DNA of 40,903 nt from Chloroflexota bacterium (lineage in GTDB: Bacteria; Chloroflexota; Ktedonobacteria; Ktedonobacterales; Ktedonobacteraceae), in NCBI GenBank assembly GCA_005881495.1, contig VBHI01000204.1:2700-43602 (forward strand), written 5' to 3'. Below the pieces are notes generated by a model. That model was not told the DNA's origin, ran no database searches, and was given only the letters and a program-made list of their open reading frames with translations. Position 1 is the first letter of the stretch; each line of letters opens with the position of its first letter. Positions 1-8,922 of this stretch are shown here, in pieces. The translations under genes were made by a program, and so were the position numbers.

Positions 1-2
1 CC

Positions 3-551
3 ACGCGGCTTGCCCATGACCCGGTGTGTGGGCTGCTCGTCGAAAAAAAGTTTGGCTTTATCCGGAATTTTGATGGGTGTGTCTATGTAACCGTCTCTAC
101 CGGCACCGGCGCAGCCATACAACTCTCTAAAGACGCAATTACCCTCACCTCTTCAATTGAGATAGGACACCAGATTCTAGACGGCAACCCAAGAGTCTGT
201 TTATGCGGCCAGGTAGGATGCCTTGAAACCTACACAGGTGGTAAACAACTGGCGCTGCGTTACGGACGTTCGACCGCTGAGATTACTGAGGCTTCATTTT
301 GGCAGGATTTCTGCACAAAACTGTCCCTTGGGCTTGTCAATTTGGCCATGCTCACCAGAGTCGATGCAGTTGCCATAAGTGGAGCAATTATGCTGAACAA
401 TCCTCCCCTCTTGACGCTCTTGCAGCAGCAAGTCAATACGATGATAGTGGGAAGCGCCTTAGAGGTCGGCCTGGCGGTGTTAGGCGAAAAAGCCCCTCTC
501 ATAGGGGCCGCCTTGCTTTTAGAGGTACCTGAAAACACGATTTTGCACTAA
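3..551 (+). CDS. ROK family protein (sugar kinase or NagC-type regulator), 5' truncated
   Basis: The reading frame is open from the window edge, so the N-terminus is missing. What remains (about 180 residues) carries the second half of a ROK protein: a glycine-rich phosphate-binding strand (VTVSTGTGAAIQL), then EIGHQILD followed by CLCGQVGCLE, which matches the ROK zinc motif (His plus three Cys) and signature. ROK proteins are either ATP-dependent sugar kinases, such as glucokinase, or repressors with an N-terminal helix-turn-helix. The part that would decide is outside the window. It is followed by a likely new promoter at 567, so it is probably the end of its transcription unit. The family is clear; the substrate is unknown. 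Confidence 0.85.
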   Translation, partial: TRLAHDPVCGLLVEKKFGFIRNFDGCVYVTVSTGTGAAIQLSKDAITLTSSIEIGHQILDGNPRVCLCGQVGCLETYTGGKQLALRYGRSTAEITEASFWQDFCTKLSLGLVNLAMLTRVDAVAISGAIMLNNPPLLTLLQQQVNTMIVGSALEVGLAVLGEKAPLIGAALLLEVPENTILH

Positions 552-566
552 TCTTACCATTACCTC

Positions 567-595
567 TTGACCCATTTTGACATACTCCCTATACT
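567..595 (+). promoter_or_regulatory. Putative sigma70-type promoter for the GT39-like gene
   Basis: TTGACC (567-572), 17 bp, TATACT (590-595). It lies 15 bp after the ROK stop and about 100 bp before the GT39-like start. The same hexamers with the same spacing occur before the glucan phosphorylase gene. Confidence 0.55.
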
Positions 596-697
596 AGAGC
601 CTGACCAGGTCATTGTTGTCGGTTATTGGAGAACTTCGCTAGATACGCATTATTGCATTGAGCAGAAACTCCCTCTCTTAGCTTGAAGAGGGTGAAA

Positions 698-2737
698 GTG
701 ATAGAGACAGTAGTGAAAAGCATTGTACGTTGGAGGCCGATGGCTTTATTTGCCATCGCATTACTCGGCCTGGCTTTGCGGCTCTACGGTTTGAACTGGG
801 ATCAGGGGAACAGTTTTCACCCTGACGAACGCCAAATTCTCTTTCATGTTACCGCCCTCTCGTGGCCAAACAGCCTGGCGCAATTCCTCGATCCGGTGAA
901 TTCACCGCTCAATCCACACTTTTTTGCCTATGGTTCCTTTCCACTCTACCTTTTAGCCACCGCTGGTAACATTCTGGCCCATTTCAACCCCAATGTAACA
1001 ACCCTGGCCAACCTCGCGTTGGTTGGGCGTGTATTCTCGGCTATTTTTGATTGTGGCACAATCCTTTTGGCGGCCTGGCTTGCATTATTGCTGGCTGACG
1101 ATACAACCCCACACCGGCGCTATGCCTGGTCCCTGGCTCTCTTAACAGCTATAGTAGTTGCATTCACCCCTTTGCAATTACAACTATCCCACTTCTACGC
1201 TGTCGATACATTGCTCCTCTTCTTCATCACGCTCACTGTTCTTGCCTGTGTAGCACTGGCGAAGACGGATGCGCCTATACGCTGGTCTCTCGTTGCTGGC
1301 CTCGGCTATGGTCTCGCCCTTGCCACCAAATTCAGCGCTGCTCCGTTAATTGTCCCCATTATGGTCGCATTACTGCTGCGCTGGAATAAGCATGGCCTCA
1401 GCTCCGCTCTACTTTCGTTGCTCTTGATACTATGCGTCACTGCAGCGATATTTCTCTTTACCATGCCCTATGCACTACTTGATTGGCGGAACTTTGTCCA
1501 ACAACTGAGCGTCCAGGGCGATTTAGCGCGCGGTTCCTTGGATCTGCCTTATGTGCGCCAGTTTGCTGGTACAATACGGTATCTCTACGAGGCTCAGAAT
1601 ATGCTTTTCTGGGGCATGGGGGTAACACTCGGCCTGGCAGCATTCGCTGGTCTGCTCTGGCTCTGTTGGCGCGTCTGGCAGCGCAATGCTCATCTCTGGC
1701 TGATAATACTGTCCTGGGTGCTGGTCTATGGAGCCATTACCGGCGATTTCTTTGTCAAATTCATGCGCTACATGCTGCCCATCTATCCCTTCTTGACCGT
1801 GATGGCTGCTGCTCTATTGCTTTCGTTTCTCCCCCGTGATCAGGCAGCAAGTCAATCCCTACAACGCAAAGCCTTGACCTACCTTCCTGTTTTTGCCATT
1901 GCGCTTGTCCTGTTTGGCACGATGTTTCAGGGATTGGCGTTGTTACATGTTTATAGCCAGCCAAATACGCGCATCCAGGCCTCACAGTGGATCTATAACC
2001 ATGTGAAGCCAGGGAGTGTGCTCACCTATGAACAATGGGACGATCCTCTTCCGGTTGCAATTGGCAATCAAACTCCTGCTATATATCAACAGGCCACCTA
2101 TACCGATGCCAATGGGCAACAACTGACCGGATTGGATCTCTATGGGGACGACACCACCGCTAAAGCGCGACAACTGGCCAATCTCTTGCCAACCATTAAC
2201 GTGATCACTATGGCGACCGATCGCCTGGATAAATCTATACCGCGCCTGCCATTCCGTTATCCGCTGACAATCCATTACTATCAGTTACTCTTTAGCGGCC
2301 AACTTGGCTTTCATCTTGCCGTACAATTCGAGAACCGCCCAAACTTGTTAGGGCTGACGCTCGATGATAGCAATGCTGATGAGAGCTATTCCGTTTTCGA
2401 TCATCCGACAGCGCGAATTTTTGTCCGCGACGACCCATATCCCTATACCTCTGCTCAGCTCTTTCAAAAACTGCTCAATGGTGTGCAATTGTCCCGCTCG
2501 GCGCGGATCTCTCCAGCATACAACATTCCCAATTTTTTTGTCACGATGGGAGGGGAGCGTATGTCGAGCGGAGCCGACATAGCGATGCGGGAGGGGTGTG
2601 ACATCTCCCCATGGCTACAAGCCAGGGGCTTCCCCACCTCACGATGGGGCTTTCCTGCTTCGTTGGAGGTCTGCCTTCCACGGTACCATTCGTGTTTGGT
2701 CTTACGTCCGCCTCCACAGGCATTGACCTTTCCCTGA
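698..2737 (+). CDS. GT39/PMT-like polytopic membrane glycosyltransferase, C-terminus replaced by mobile-element sequence
   Basis: The frame extends up to a TTG at 683, but GTG at 698 is preferred because GAAGAGG lies 6 nt upstream. The protein has about ten hydrophobic segments and an early loop motif SFHPDERQ, the acidic motif expected of GT-C/PMT-like (GT39) enzymes that move sugars from lipid-phosphate donors outside the membrane. A soluble C-terminal domain follows, including SVYDHP-like sequence (YSVFDHPTARIFV). From about base 2600 the frame runs into the remnant of an IS200/IS605-like element, so the last 45 or so residues (PWLQARGFPTSRWG and onward) look foreign. The gene is probably truncated and may originally have continued into the DUF2298 gene at 3241. 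The donor and acceptor cannot be read from the sequence. Confidence 0.8.
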   Translation: MIETVVKSIVRWRPMALFAIALLGLALRLYGLNWDQGNSFHPDERQILFHVTALSWPNSLAQFLDPVNSPLNPHFFAYGSFPLYLLATAGNILAHFNPNVTTLANLALVGRVFSAIFDCGTILLAAWLALLLADDTTPHRRYAWSLALLTAIVVAFTPLQLQLSHFYAVDTLLLFFITLTVLACVALAKTDAPIRWSLVAGLGYGLALATKFSAAPLIVPIMVALLLRWNKHGLSSALLSLLLILCVTAAIFLFTMPYALLDWRNFVQQLSVQGDLARGSLDLPYVRQFAGTIRYLYEAQNMLFWGMGVTLGLAAFAGLLWLCWRVWQRNAHLWLIILSWVLVYGAITGDFFVKFMRYMLPIYPFLTVMAAALLLSFLPRDQAASQSLQRKALTYLPVFAIALVLFGTMFQGLALLHVYSQPNTRIQASQWIYNHVKPGSVLTYEQWDDPLPVAIGNQTPAIYQQATYTDANGQQLTGLDLYGDDTTAKARQLANLLPTINVITMATDRLDKSIPRLPFRYPLTIHYYQLLFSGQLGFHLAVQFENRPNLLGLTLDDSNADESYSVFDHPTARIFVRDDPYPYTSAQLFQKLLNGVQLSRSARISPAYNIPNFFVTMGGERMSSGADIAMREGCDISPWLQARGFPTSRWGFPASLEVCLPRYHSCLVLRPPPQALTFP

Positions 2738-2881
2738 GCCCCAGGGTAGGTTCTCAATCTTGGAGCCATCAGGAACGTGGTTCTTGTTCCCGGCAATGGA
2801 AAGAGAGTGCATATTGGTGAAACACGCTAGCGCTTTTACCCAGGCGAACGATTTAGCCTGGAACCCAGAAACACTATTCCG

Positions 2882-2910
2882 TTGTCAATGTGCTATTGTT
2901 ATGATATCAT
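2882..2910 (+). promoter_or_regulatory. Promoter of the small RHH-like gene, overlapping a palindrome
   Basis: TTGTCA (2882-2887), 17 bp, TATCAT (2905-2910). The -10 lies inside the perfect 10-bp palindrome ATGATATCAT (2901-2910). Transcription would start near 2917, where an ATG sits, so the transcript may be leaderless and the palindrome could be an operator. Confidence 0.6.
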
Positions 2911-2916
2911 ATGCGT

Positions 2917-3108
2917 ATGAAGACGTCAAGAACAACATTGCCTCTTTACGAGAAAGATCGGGAGGCCATCAGAACTATTCGTGAGCACTATGGGGTAAAG
3001 ACCGATGCAGATGCCATCAGGATCGCGTTGCATGAACTTGAGCGGTTGATTAAAGGAGCAACCCCCATCACGCCCCAAAAGGAACGGCCCTCATATCCCC
3101 AGGGCTAA
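2917..3108 (+). CDS. Small ribbon-helix-helix-like protein, likely passenger of the mobile element
   Basis: The product is 63 residues from ATG 2917 (MKTSRTTLPLYEKDREAIR...); an ATG at 2911 in the same frame is an alternative. The layout suggests a strand followed by two helices (TTLPLYEKDREAIRTIREHYG, then TDADAIRIALHELERLIKG), as in MetJ/Arc-type ribbon-helix-helix DNA-binding proteins or antitoxins. The predicted transcription start coincides with the start codon, and no Shine-Dalgarno is present. The last codons run into the left-end hairpin of the IS605-like remnant, which suggests the gene belongs to that element. No toxin partner lies beside it. The fold assignment is by pattern only. 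Confidence 0.55.
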   Translation: MKTSRTTLPLYEKDREAIRTIREHYGVKTDADAIRIALHELERLIKGATPITPQKERPSYPQG

Positions 3109-3240
3109 AGCCGCGGGGTTTTACGGGCCGGTTTTATAAGCGCAAGTGCGTTTATATCGGGTGGGGAGTGCCATACGTAAATACGTCATCTCATCAACGT
3201 GTTTTATAATGGTGTCTAAAATAACTTTTAGAGAGAATCA

Positions 3241-5664
3241 ATGGCCGAACTATTTCAAATGTGGGCTCTGGTCGAAGTGCTTGGCTTCGTATGTTTGCCG
3301 CTCACTGTCACCGTTTTTCATAATGTGCCGGATCGAGGATGGGCCTTCAGTAAAGCGATAGGTGTAGCTGTCTTAGCCTTTTTTGTCTGGCTGCTGTTGA
3401 CGTGCTTTCATGCTCTTCTGTTCAGCCAGTATCTGGTGGCCGGCGTTTTTCTTCTCTTGCTTGCCATCAATATCGTTGGCTTTTTACATGCGCGTCATAC
3501 TATTGTAAAAGTGGTCCGCGTCAACTTCACCTACATTATCATCAGCGAAGCAGTTTTCGCTGGCATGATATTCCTACTTGGCTGGATTCGCTCATACGTC
3601 CCCGATATTCGCTCCTTTGAAATGTTTATGGATGAGGGCTTCATTGCTACTATCATGCGTAGTCCTCATTTCCCGCCTAATGATATGTGGCTCTCTGGCT
3701 ATCCTATCAACTACTATTATTATGCTCACTTTACCGTTGGGGTCCTGGCGAAACTGCTTGGTCAGAGTCCATCGATTGCCTTTAACACAGGTATCTCTAC
3801 CTTCTATGGTTTGACGGCGGTGAATCTGTTTGGCGTTACCTGCAATATTGTGTCCTGGGCGCAACATCAACGTAAAACTACTCGCTTGAGCGGTGGGGAG
3901 GGGAACGAGGGGAGCGCTGAAGGACAACGCCCCGATACAAGTTTCCCATCGCTCACCCGAGCTGTTCCCTACGGTTTTTTGACGATGCTGATGGGCCTGG
4001 TACTTGGGAACCTGGCGGCAACGCAACAATGGTGGGAGCAACACGGCGATTGGACTCAGTTTAATTGGTTTGATCCATCGCGTGTTGTAGACAGAACGAT
4101 CAATGAATTTCCCGCCTTCAGCTTCTTGCTATCCTGCTTTCATGCTCACGTATTAGCTCTCGCCTTTACTATTCTCGCGATAGCGCTCGCGTTCAACCTG
4201 TTCCTGGAACACCAGGGTAAAGGCCTTCTGGTCTTTGGACACGGTTGGCGTCTGCCAATCACTATGGGCACAACCGCTTTGATTCTGGGTGGTCTCTTCA
4301 CTATGAATGGCTGGGATTTTCCAACCTATGTTGGCCTGACCGTGGTGTGTATCGTTTTGCAGCAATGGCTTGTCTACCGTTCCCGCGTGGGAGGGGGAGG
4401 AGGGATCCGTCTGGAACTGCTATTGGATATATTTACAGCCTCTGTGGGACTGATTGCACTCTCGTTTATCCTGTATGTTCCATTCTATCTCAACTTCATT
4501 TCTCCATCGCAGGGGCTTGGTTTTGTCGGACCTGCTGATCGTTCTCGGCTCTCAAGCGAAATATTAATCTACGGAGTGTTTGCGTTTGTCTTCCTCTCAC
4601 TACTGCTCACCAGGGTCTTCATACACCCGTTTTTTGCCCGCAGCATCAATCCAGATGCTGAAATATCATCATTTCCTGCAACTGCACGTGCTACCTGGCT
4701 CAACAGAGGTGTCGTGAGCGTGCTGCTTGTGTTGGTGGCCGCTGTGATTACCTTCTTCCTGTTGCATAATAGTACAACTTTTGTGCTGACGGCCAGCATC
4801 GCCGCTCTCGGTGCTATAGCTCTGCTATATAGCTTACGAGATCGCTCACAGGCTTTTATCCTTTTGTTGGGTAGCCTGGCATTCACCCTTGTAGCGGCAT
4901 GCGAAGTGATTTTCTTGAAAGATGTCTTTGCGGGTGGCGATTTTCTCCGTATGAATACTGTTTTTAAGTTTTATTTCCAGGCATGGGCACTCCTCTCTGT
5001 CACTTCAGGCGCGGGGCTTTACTTCATTCTGGAGAGTTTTCGCCCGAAGGCAACCCTGGCGAGTGATCAGTTCTGGCTACAACGTAGTGTACGAGGGCTC
5101 TGGCTTGGCGGCCTGCTCCTGTTGTTGCTGACTAGTTCAGTCTACCCTCTGGCGGGCACCTATGCACGAACCAACCACTACATGCAACGTACCAACAGCC
5201 TGGATGGTATAAACTATTTACAAAACTGTAAAGTTCCAGATTGTGATTATGATACTTCTGGAGATTATGCTGCAATTCGTTGGCTCAACAGCAATGTGAG
5301 TGGTGATCCCGTAATTGTAGAGGCTGTGGGGAACGACTATTCGAGTTACGCCCGGATTTCTGCTTTTACTGGCCTGCCTACTCCTATGGGTTGGGTCGGA
5401 CACGAGTATCAGTGGCGGGTAAATTGGCTCAATAACGGCCTCAACGCAGTTGATTTCGATAGTCGAAAGAGTGATGTTGACACCATCTATACAGACCCAC
5501 ATCCCGCTGTGGTTATGAGCTTGCTTGCACGTTACCACGTTCAATATCTGTACGTTGGGCTATTAGAGCAAATGAAATATCCCACCGCAAACTTGCATCG
5601 TTTTAGCGCGTTTTTACCTGTTGTCTATTCTGCTCATGGCGTGACAATATACCAGGTCAAGTAA
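3241..5664 (+). CDS. DUF2298 (Chlor_Arch_YYY) polytopic membrane protein
   Basis: The 807-residue protein is mostly transmembrane. It opens with a segment typical of the family (VEVLGFVCLPLT, then NVPDRGWAFSKAIG). Conserved family blocks follow: MDEG at residues 130-133, FPPNDMW, and YPINYYYYAHF at 154-164. A hydrophilic stretch at about 216-236 (GGEGNEGSAEG) is G-rich in DNA and looks inserted. DUF2298 proteins occur in Chloroflexi and archaea and resemble GT-C enzymes; their biochemistry is not established. GAGAG lies 5 nt before the ATG. A TATAAT at 3205-3210 could serve as -10, but its -35 is poor. The gene sits between a GT39-like gene and a TIGR03663 gene, so a joint role in surface glycan assembly is inferred. 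Confidence 0.85.
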   Translation: MAELFQMWALVEVLGFVCLPLTVTVFHNVPDRGWAFSKAIGVAVLAFFVWLLLTCFHALLFSQYLVAGVFLLLLAINIVGFLHARHTIVKVVRVNFTYIIISEAVFAGMIFLLGWIRSYVPDIRSFEMFMDEGFIATIMRSPHFPPNDMWLSGYPINYYYYAHFTVGVLAKLLGQSPSIAFNTGISTFYGLTAVNLFGVTCNIVSWAQHQRKTTRLSGGEGNEGSAEGQRPDTSFPSLTRAVPYGFLTMLMGLVLGNLAATQQWWEQHGDWTQFNWFDPSRVVDRTINEFPAFSFLLSCFHAHVLALAFTILAIALAFNLFLEHQGKGLLVFGHGWRLPITMGTTALILGGLFTMNGWDFPTYVGLTVVCIVLQQWLVYRSRVGGGGGIRLELLLDIFTASVGLIALSFILYVPFYLNFISPSQGLGFVGPADRSRLSSEILIYGVFAFVFLSLLLTRVFIHPFFARSINPDAEISSFPATARATWLNRGVVSVLLVLVAAVITFFLLHNSTTFVLTASIAALGAIALLYSLRDRSQAFILLLGSLAFTLVAACEVIFLKDVFAGGDFLRMNTVFKFYFQAWALLSVTSGAGLYFILESFRPKATLASDQFWLQRSVRGLWLGGLLLLLLTSSVYPLAGTYARTNHYMQRTNSLDGINYLQNCKVPDCDYDTSGDYAAIRWLNSNVSGDPVIVEAVGNDYSSYARISAFTGLPTPMGWVGHEYQWRVNWLNNGLNAVDFDSRKSDVDTIYTDPHPAVVMSLLARYHVQYLYVGLLEQMKYPTANLHRFSAFLPVVYSAHGVTIYQVK

Positions 5665-5706
5665 AATCGGCCAGCATCCCTTTGCGGGTGCTCAAGGAGG
5701 AGTTCA

Positions 5707-7962
5707 TTGAAGAGTTATGAAACTGAGCCGCAGGAAAAAGTAGACTCCACTGTAGGAGGGGAGCGTTTGTACGAACCTTCTTCTCAAATTCCAGAGTACA
5801 AGCCTCCTTTTCGAGAAAGCCTTCTGAACTGGGCACCTTTCTGGGGTGTCATCCTACTTGGTGCAATCTTGCGCTTCTGGGGATTGGGAGATAAACCGCT
5901 CCACCATGATGAGAGCCTTCACGCCTATTTCTCTTTGCAACTGTTGCATAACATGGAATCGTGGTTGAGCTGCTTCAATCCTAACGTTTCCTGCTATCAT
6001 TATGATCCACTGCTGCATGGCCCTTTCCAATTCCATTTCATAGCGCTCGTCTACAAAATTTCCCAACTGGTGGGCGCTCCAGATAATGGCGTCAATACCA
6101 CCACTGTACGTATATTGGCCGCCACTTTAGGAACACTCATTGTAGGTCTACCCTATTTCTTGCGCGATTATCTCGGCAAGTGGGGCGCGCTGCTCGCCTG
6201 TTTCCTCCTCGCTGTCTCGCCGGGCATGGTCTACTTCTCTCGCTTTGCCCGCGAAGATATCTACATGGCTTGCTTCACGCTCTTACTGGTTGTCTCCGTG
6301 GCACGCTATATCCGGGACCGCAAGATACGCTGGCTTCTTCTCGCTGCCCTGGCTTTTTCGTTATCCTATGCGACCAAAGAAGCGACATTTTTAACAGTAG
6401 CTGTTTTTGGGAGCTTCCTCGGCGCTCTCATAGCCTGGGAAATTGGGGTTACATTGCCGTTACGCTCGAAGTTCAACCCTGAGACTGCTCCCTGGTATCT
6501 TCCACGTACAGCTGCTCCAATTGCCCTATTGCTCTACGTTGTCGTTCTCGGAGCGGTGGCAAAGTTTTTCTTTGGCTGGCTAAAGGCCCTTTCGATCTAT
6601 GTTACTGATCCAAAAAATACTCCTGCCGCCGACCTCTACGTTCAGGGCTTGAAAGACAGAACTGTGGAGATCGTCCCCTGGCTCGGTATCCTTCTTGGCT
6701 GCTATGTTCTCTTTATCCTTGGTCGCGAAATGTTCGGCCATTATCATCCAGCAGGACGCCGAGGCCTGGCAGCGAAGGTTGACCCACAGCGGCAGCCTGT
6801 CTTAGATACCATTTTGACAATGCCCTGGACGCACTGGTTCTTCGCCATTCTTGTGGCCTGGACCGTCTTCCTGGTCTTGTTTACCGTCCTCTTCACCAAT
6901 ATCAAAAATGGTATTGGTGACGGCATCTGGCAGGGCCTGTATTACTGGATACAGCAACAGCAGGTCGCCCGTGGCAGCCAGCCATGGTATTATTACCTCC
7001 TGCTCATGCCTCTGTACGAGCAGATCGGCGTTGTCTTCGGGCTCGTTGGTGTGGTGCGCTGCCTTGTACGGCCCACCCGCTTCCGTCTCTTCCTGGTCTA
7101 CTGGTTCGTAGGGAACCTTTTCCTCTATTCCTGGGCAGCGGAGAAAATGCCCTGGTTGAGCATCCATATTACGATGCCGATGCTTCTACTGGCGGCTATC
7201 GGCCTTGAGCCTGCCGTGGTTATCCTTGTCAACCTGGTGAAAAAATCACTAAGTCGCTCCTCTGCAAAGGGGGAAGGCGTGTTTGCTGGTTTTACCGCCG
7301 TCTTTGGCGTCGTCATGGCGGTGCTGCTCTTGCTCCCAACACTCCATAATATGTATGAAGTGGACTATGTACATGCGGCTGACGGACCTCACGAGATGTA
7401 TGTCTATGTACAGACGACCACCGATGTCAATGTAATAATGGCAAAGATCGATGCGCTCGATCAGAAAATGTACAACGGGAAACACCTGCTGCCTATCGGC
7501 CTGATGAATGATGCGACCTGGCCCTTCGCCTGGTATGTCAGAGACTATACCAATGTCTGTTTCAACTATCCTGAGGGCTGTTCCACGACCGCCAAATCCT
7601 ATCCTGTCATTATCTCCGGTGGGGATAATCTCTACAATGCTGAAACGCAGTACGCTGGCCCCGGAAAAAACTACCTCTTTAACCAGTATCATATGCGTAC
7701 CTGGTGGGACGAAGGCTACAAGCCGCCTCCCTGTGTACCTACCAAAACTGACAAGTGTACGGATCAGCCCCCCTGGGGTGGAGTCGGTGTTGGCCTCTGG
7801 CTATCCTATGGTGATAACCCGCCCCGTGGCGCACAGTTCAACCCTGGTCTGGCAGTTCAACACATCTGGCAGTGGTGGTGGCAGCGCCGTGCCATCGGCG
7901 ATACCGGCGGCTCATACGATATGGCGCTCTTCATCCAAAAGGGGCTGGGTGAAACACCTTAG
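5707..7962 (+). CDS. TIGR03663 family (Agl23-like, flippase-associated) membrane protein
   Basis: The start is TTG at 5707, with AAGGAGG 6 nt upstream. The product has 751 residues, an N-terminal cytoplasmic stretch and about a dozen membrane segments. Diagnostic family blocks are LHHDESLHAYFS (HHDES at 66-70), YDPLLHGPF (99-107) and FSRFAREDIYM. The C-terminal region is soluble (from about 560) and rich in Trp, Tyr and Gly. The family is found in Chloroflexi and archaea, where a member (Agl23) is annotated as associated with lipid-linked glycan flipping. The acidic loop motif is GT-C-like. It follows the DUF2298 gene by 42 bp, likely as one operon, and converges on a quinone oxidoreductase gene only 12 bp away. 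Confidence 0.85.
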   Translation: MKSYETEPQEKVDSTVGGERLYEPSSQIPEYKPPFRESLLNWAPFWGVILLGAILRFWGLGDKPLHHDESLHAYFSLQLLHNMESWLSCFNPNVSCYHYDPLLHGPFQFHFIALVYKISQLVGAPDNGVNTTTVRILAATLGTLIVGLPYFLRDYLGKWGALLACFLLAVSPGMVYFSRFAREDIYMACFTLLLVVSVARYIRDRKIRWLLLAALAFSLSYATKEATFLTVAVFGSFLGALIAWEIGVTLPLRSKFNPETAPWYLPRTAAPIALLLYVVVLGAVAKFFFGWLKALSIYVTDPKNTPAADLYVQGLKDRTVEIVPWLGILLGCYVLFILGREMFGHYHPAGRRGLAAKVDPQRQPVLDTILTMPWTHWFFAILVAWTVFLVLFTVLFTNIKNGIGDGIWQGLYYWIQQQQVARGSQPWYYYLLLMPLYEQIGVVFGLVGVVRCLVRPTRFRLFLVYWFVGNLFLYSWAAEKMPWLSIHITMPMLLLAAIGLEPAVVILVNLVKKSLSRSSAKGEGVFAGFTAVFGVVMAVLLLLPTLHNMYEVDYVHAADGPHEMYVYVQTTTDVNVIMAKIDALDQKMYNGKHLLPIGLMNDATWPFAWYVRDYTNVCFNYPEGCSTTAKSYPVIISGGDNLYNAETQYAGPGKNYLFNQYHMRTWWDEGYKPPPCVPTKTDKCTDQPPWGGVGVGLWLSYGDNPPRGAQFNPGLAVQHIWQWWWQRRAIGDTGGSYDMALFIQKGLGETP

Positions 7963-7974
7963 AAGTTCAAAATG

Positions 7975-8922
7975 TCAGGAATGAACAAGCACAATCTTTC
8001 CCAGCATCTGACCAGTTGCCAGTAGCCGGTGCGCCTGGGCCGCCTCCTCAATCGGCAGTGTGCGTGCTATAGCCGGAGTCACCGTCTTAGCCGCAATCAT
8101 TTCAAGAATGTGTTGCTCATTCTTCAGGCTGGTGCGCAACTGTCCACCGCCGATAATCTGCACTCGCTTGAGCCGGCACGACTGCGTATCGATGGTCGCT
8201 AGCTGACCTCCAAGATTGCCTATTAAAACAATTCGCCCATCCTGTACGCAGGCTTCAATGCTTGTCTGGAGCGTAGTACTGACGAGCTCGATCACCAGGT
8301 GAACACCTTGAGCGCTCTGTAAGACCTCCGCCACATTTTCTTCGCGTTGATTGATGACCCTATCGGCCCCCAAACGTCGCAGTTCAGCAGCTTTTGCATT
8401 ATTGCTTGTTGTTGTAGCAACCCAGCATCCAGCCTGTTTGGCGAACTGAATGGCAAGTGTCCCTACTCCACTTGAGCCGGCCCAGATCAAGACGCGCTCC
8501 CCTACTTTCAGGTGCCCGAGGTCAAATAAACTCCCCCAGGCAGTTGATGCCGTGAGCCCTGCGGCCACTGCCAATTCGAACGATACCCCTTCGGGAATGC
8601 GTACCAGGTCAGCGGCAGGGGCCGCAATCATACTGGCATAACCGCCTCCTCCTACAGCTCCTACAGCGCGGGTAGTCATTACCCGTTCTCCGGCATGAAA
8701 GCCTTGATTGTCCCTGAGTACAACTCCTGCTGCCTCCCAGCCTGGTGTATAGGGCAATTTGGGAACAGGACGACTTCCATCGCGCTGGAATAAATCAAGT
8801 CGATTCACGGTAGTGGCCTTGACCTGAATTAAAACATCCGTAGGGCCGGGAATAGGATCAGGTACCTCTTGAACCTGGAGGACTTCGGGGCCGCCGTGCT
8901 GAGCAAACTGTACTGCTTTCAT
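7975..8922 (-). CDS. Zinc-independent quinone oxidoreductase (MDR superfamily)
   Basis: The product is 315 residues from ATG 8922; a TTG two codons upstream is the only alternative. It has the medium-chain dehydrogenase layout: N-terminal GroES-like catalytic domain (MKAVQFAQHGGPEVLQ, TTVNRLDLFQRDG, PYTPGWEAAGVV), then a Rossmann domain with AGSSGVGTLAIQFAKQAG as the NADPH-binding loop. Cys ligands for structural or catalytic zinc are absent, as in quinone oxidoreductases (zeta-crystallin type), which reduce quinones or enones with NADPH. It is convergent with the preceding membrane-protein operon, with no clear terminator in the 12-bp gap. The physiological substrate is unknown. Confidence 0.88.
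   Translation of the reverse strand: MKAVQFAQHGGPEVLQVQEVPDPIPGPTDVLIQVKATTVNRLDLFQRDGSRPVPKLPYTPGWEAAGVVLRDNQGFHAGERVMTTRAVGAVGGGGYASMIAAPAADLVRIPEGVSFELAVAAGLTASTAWGSLFDLGHLKVGERVLIWAGSSGVGTLAIQFAKQAGCWVATTTSNNAKAAELRRLGADRVINQREENVAEVLQSAQGVHLVIELVSTTLQTSIEACVQDGRIVLIGNLGGQLATIDTQSCRLKRVQIIGGGQLRTSLKNEQHILEMIAAKTVTPAIARTLPIEEAAQAHRLLATGQMLGKIVLVHS

Larger units (their letters stand above)
2595..3135 (-). mobile_element. Decayed IS200/IS605-like element (approximate limits) with tnpB 3' remnant
   Basis: Two hairpins of the same design bracket the region: CCCC-A-TGGCT-ACA-AGCCA-GGGG (2607-2628) and CCCC...GGCT-AA-AGCC..GGGG (3097-3118). Between them the minus strand encodes low-complexity sequence resembling TnpB C-terminal tails (GKVNACGGGRKTK; MPVEADV in an overlapping frame), at about 2600-2800. 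No TnpA, and no TnpB RuvC or zinc-finger motif, is present. IS200/IS605 elements end in subterminal hairpins rather than inverted repeats, and tnpB lies next to the right end. The remnant would therefore be oriented with its right end near 2600 inside the GT39-like gene and its left end near 3135. Limits and orientation are inferred. Confidence 0.55.

Noticed and set aside
2464..2796. Minus-strand 110-residue frame as an intact gene.
   Set aside because: It spans the mobile-element boundary into the GT39-like gene and matches only a TnpB-like tail; treated as part of the remnant.
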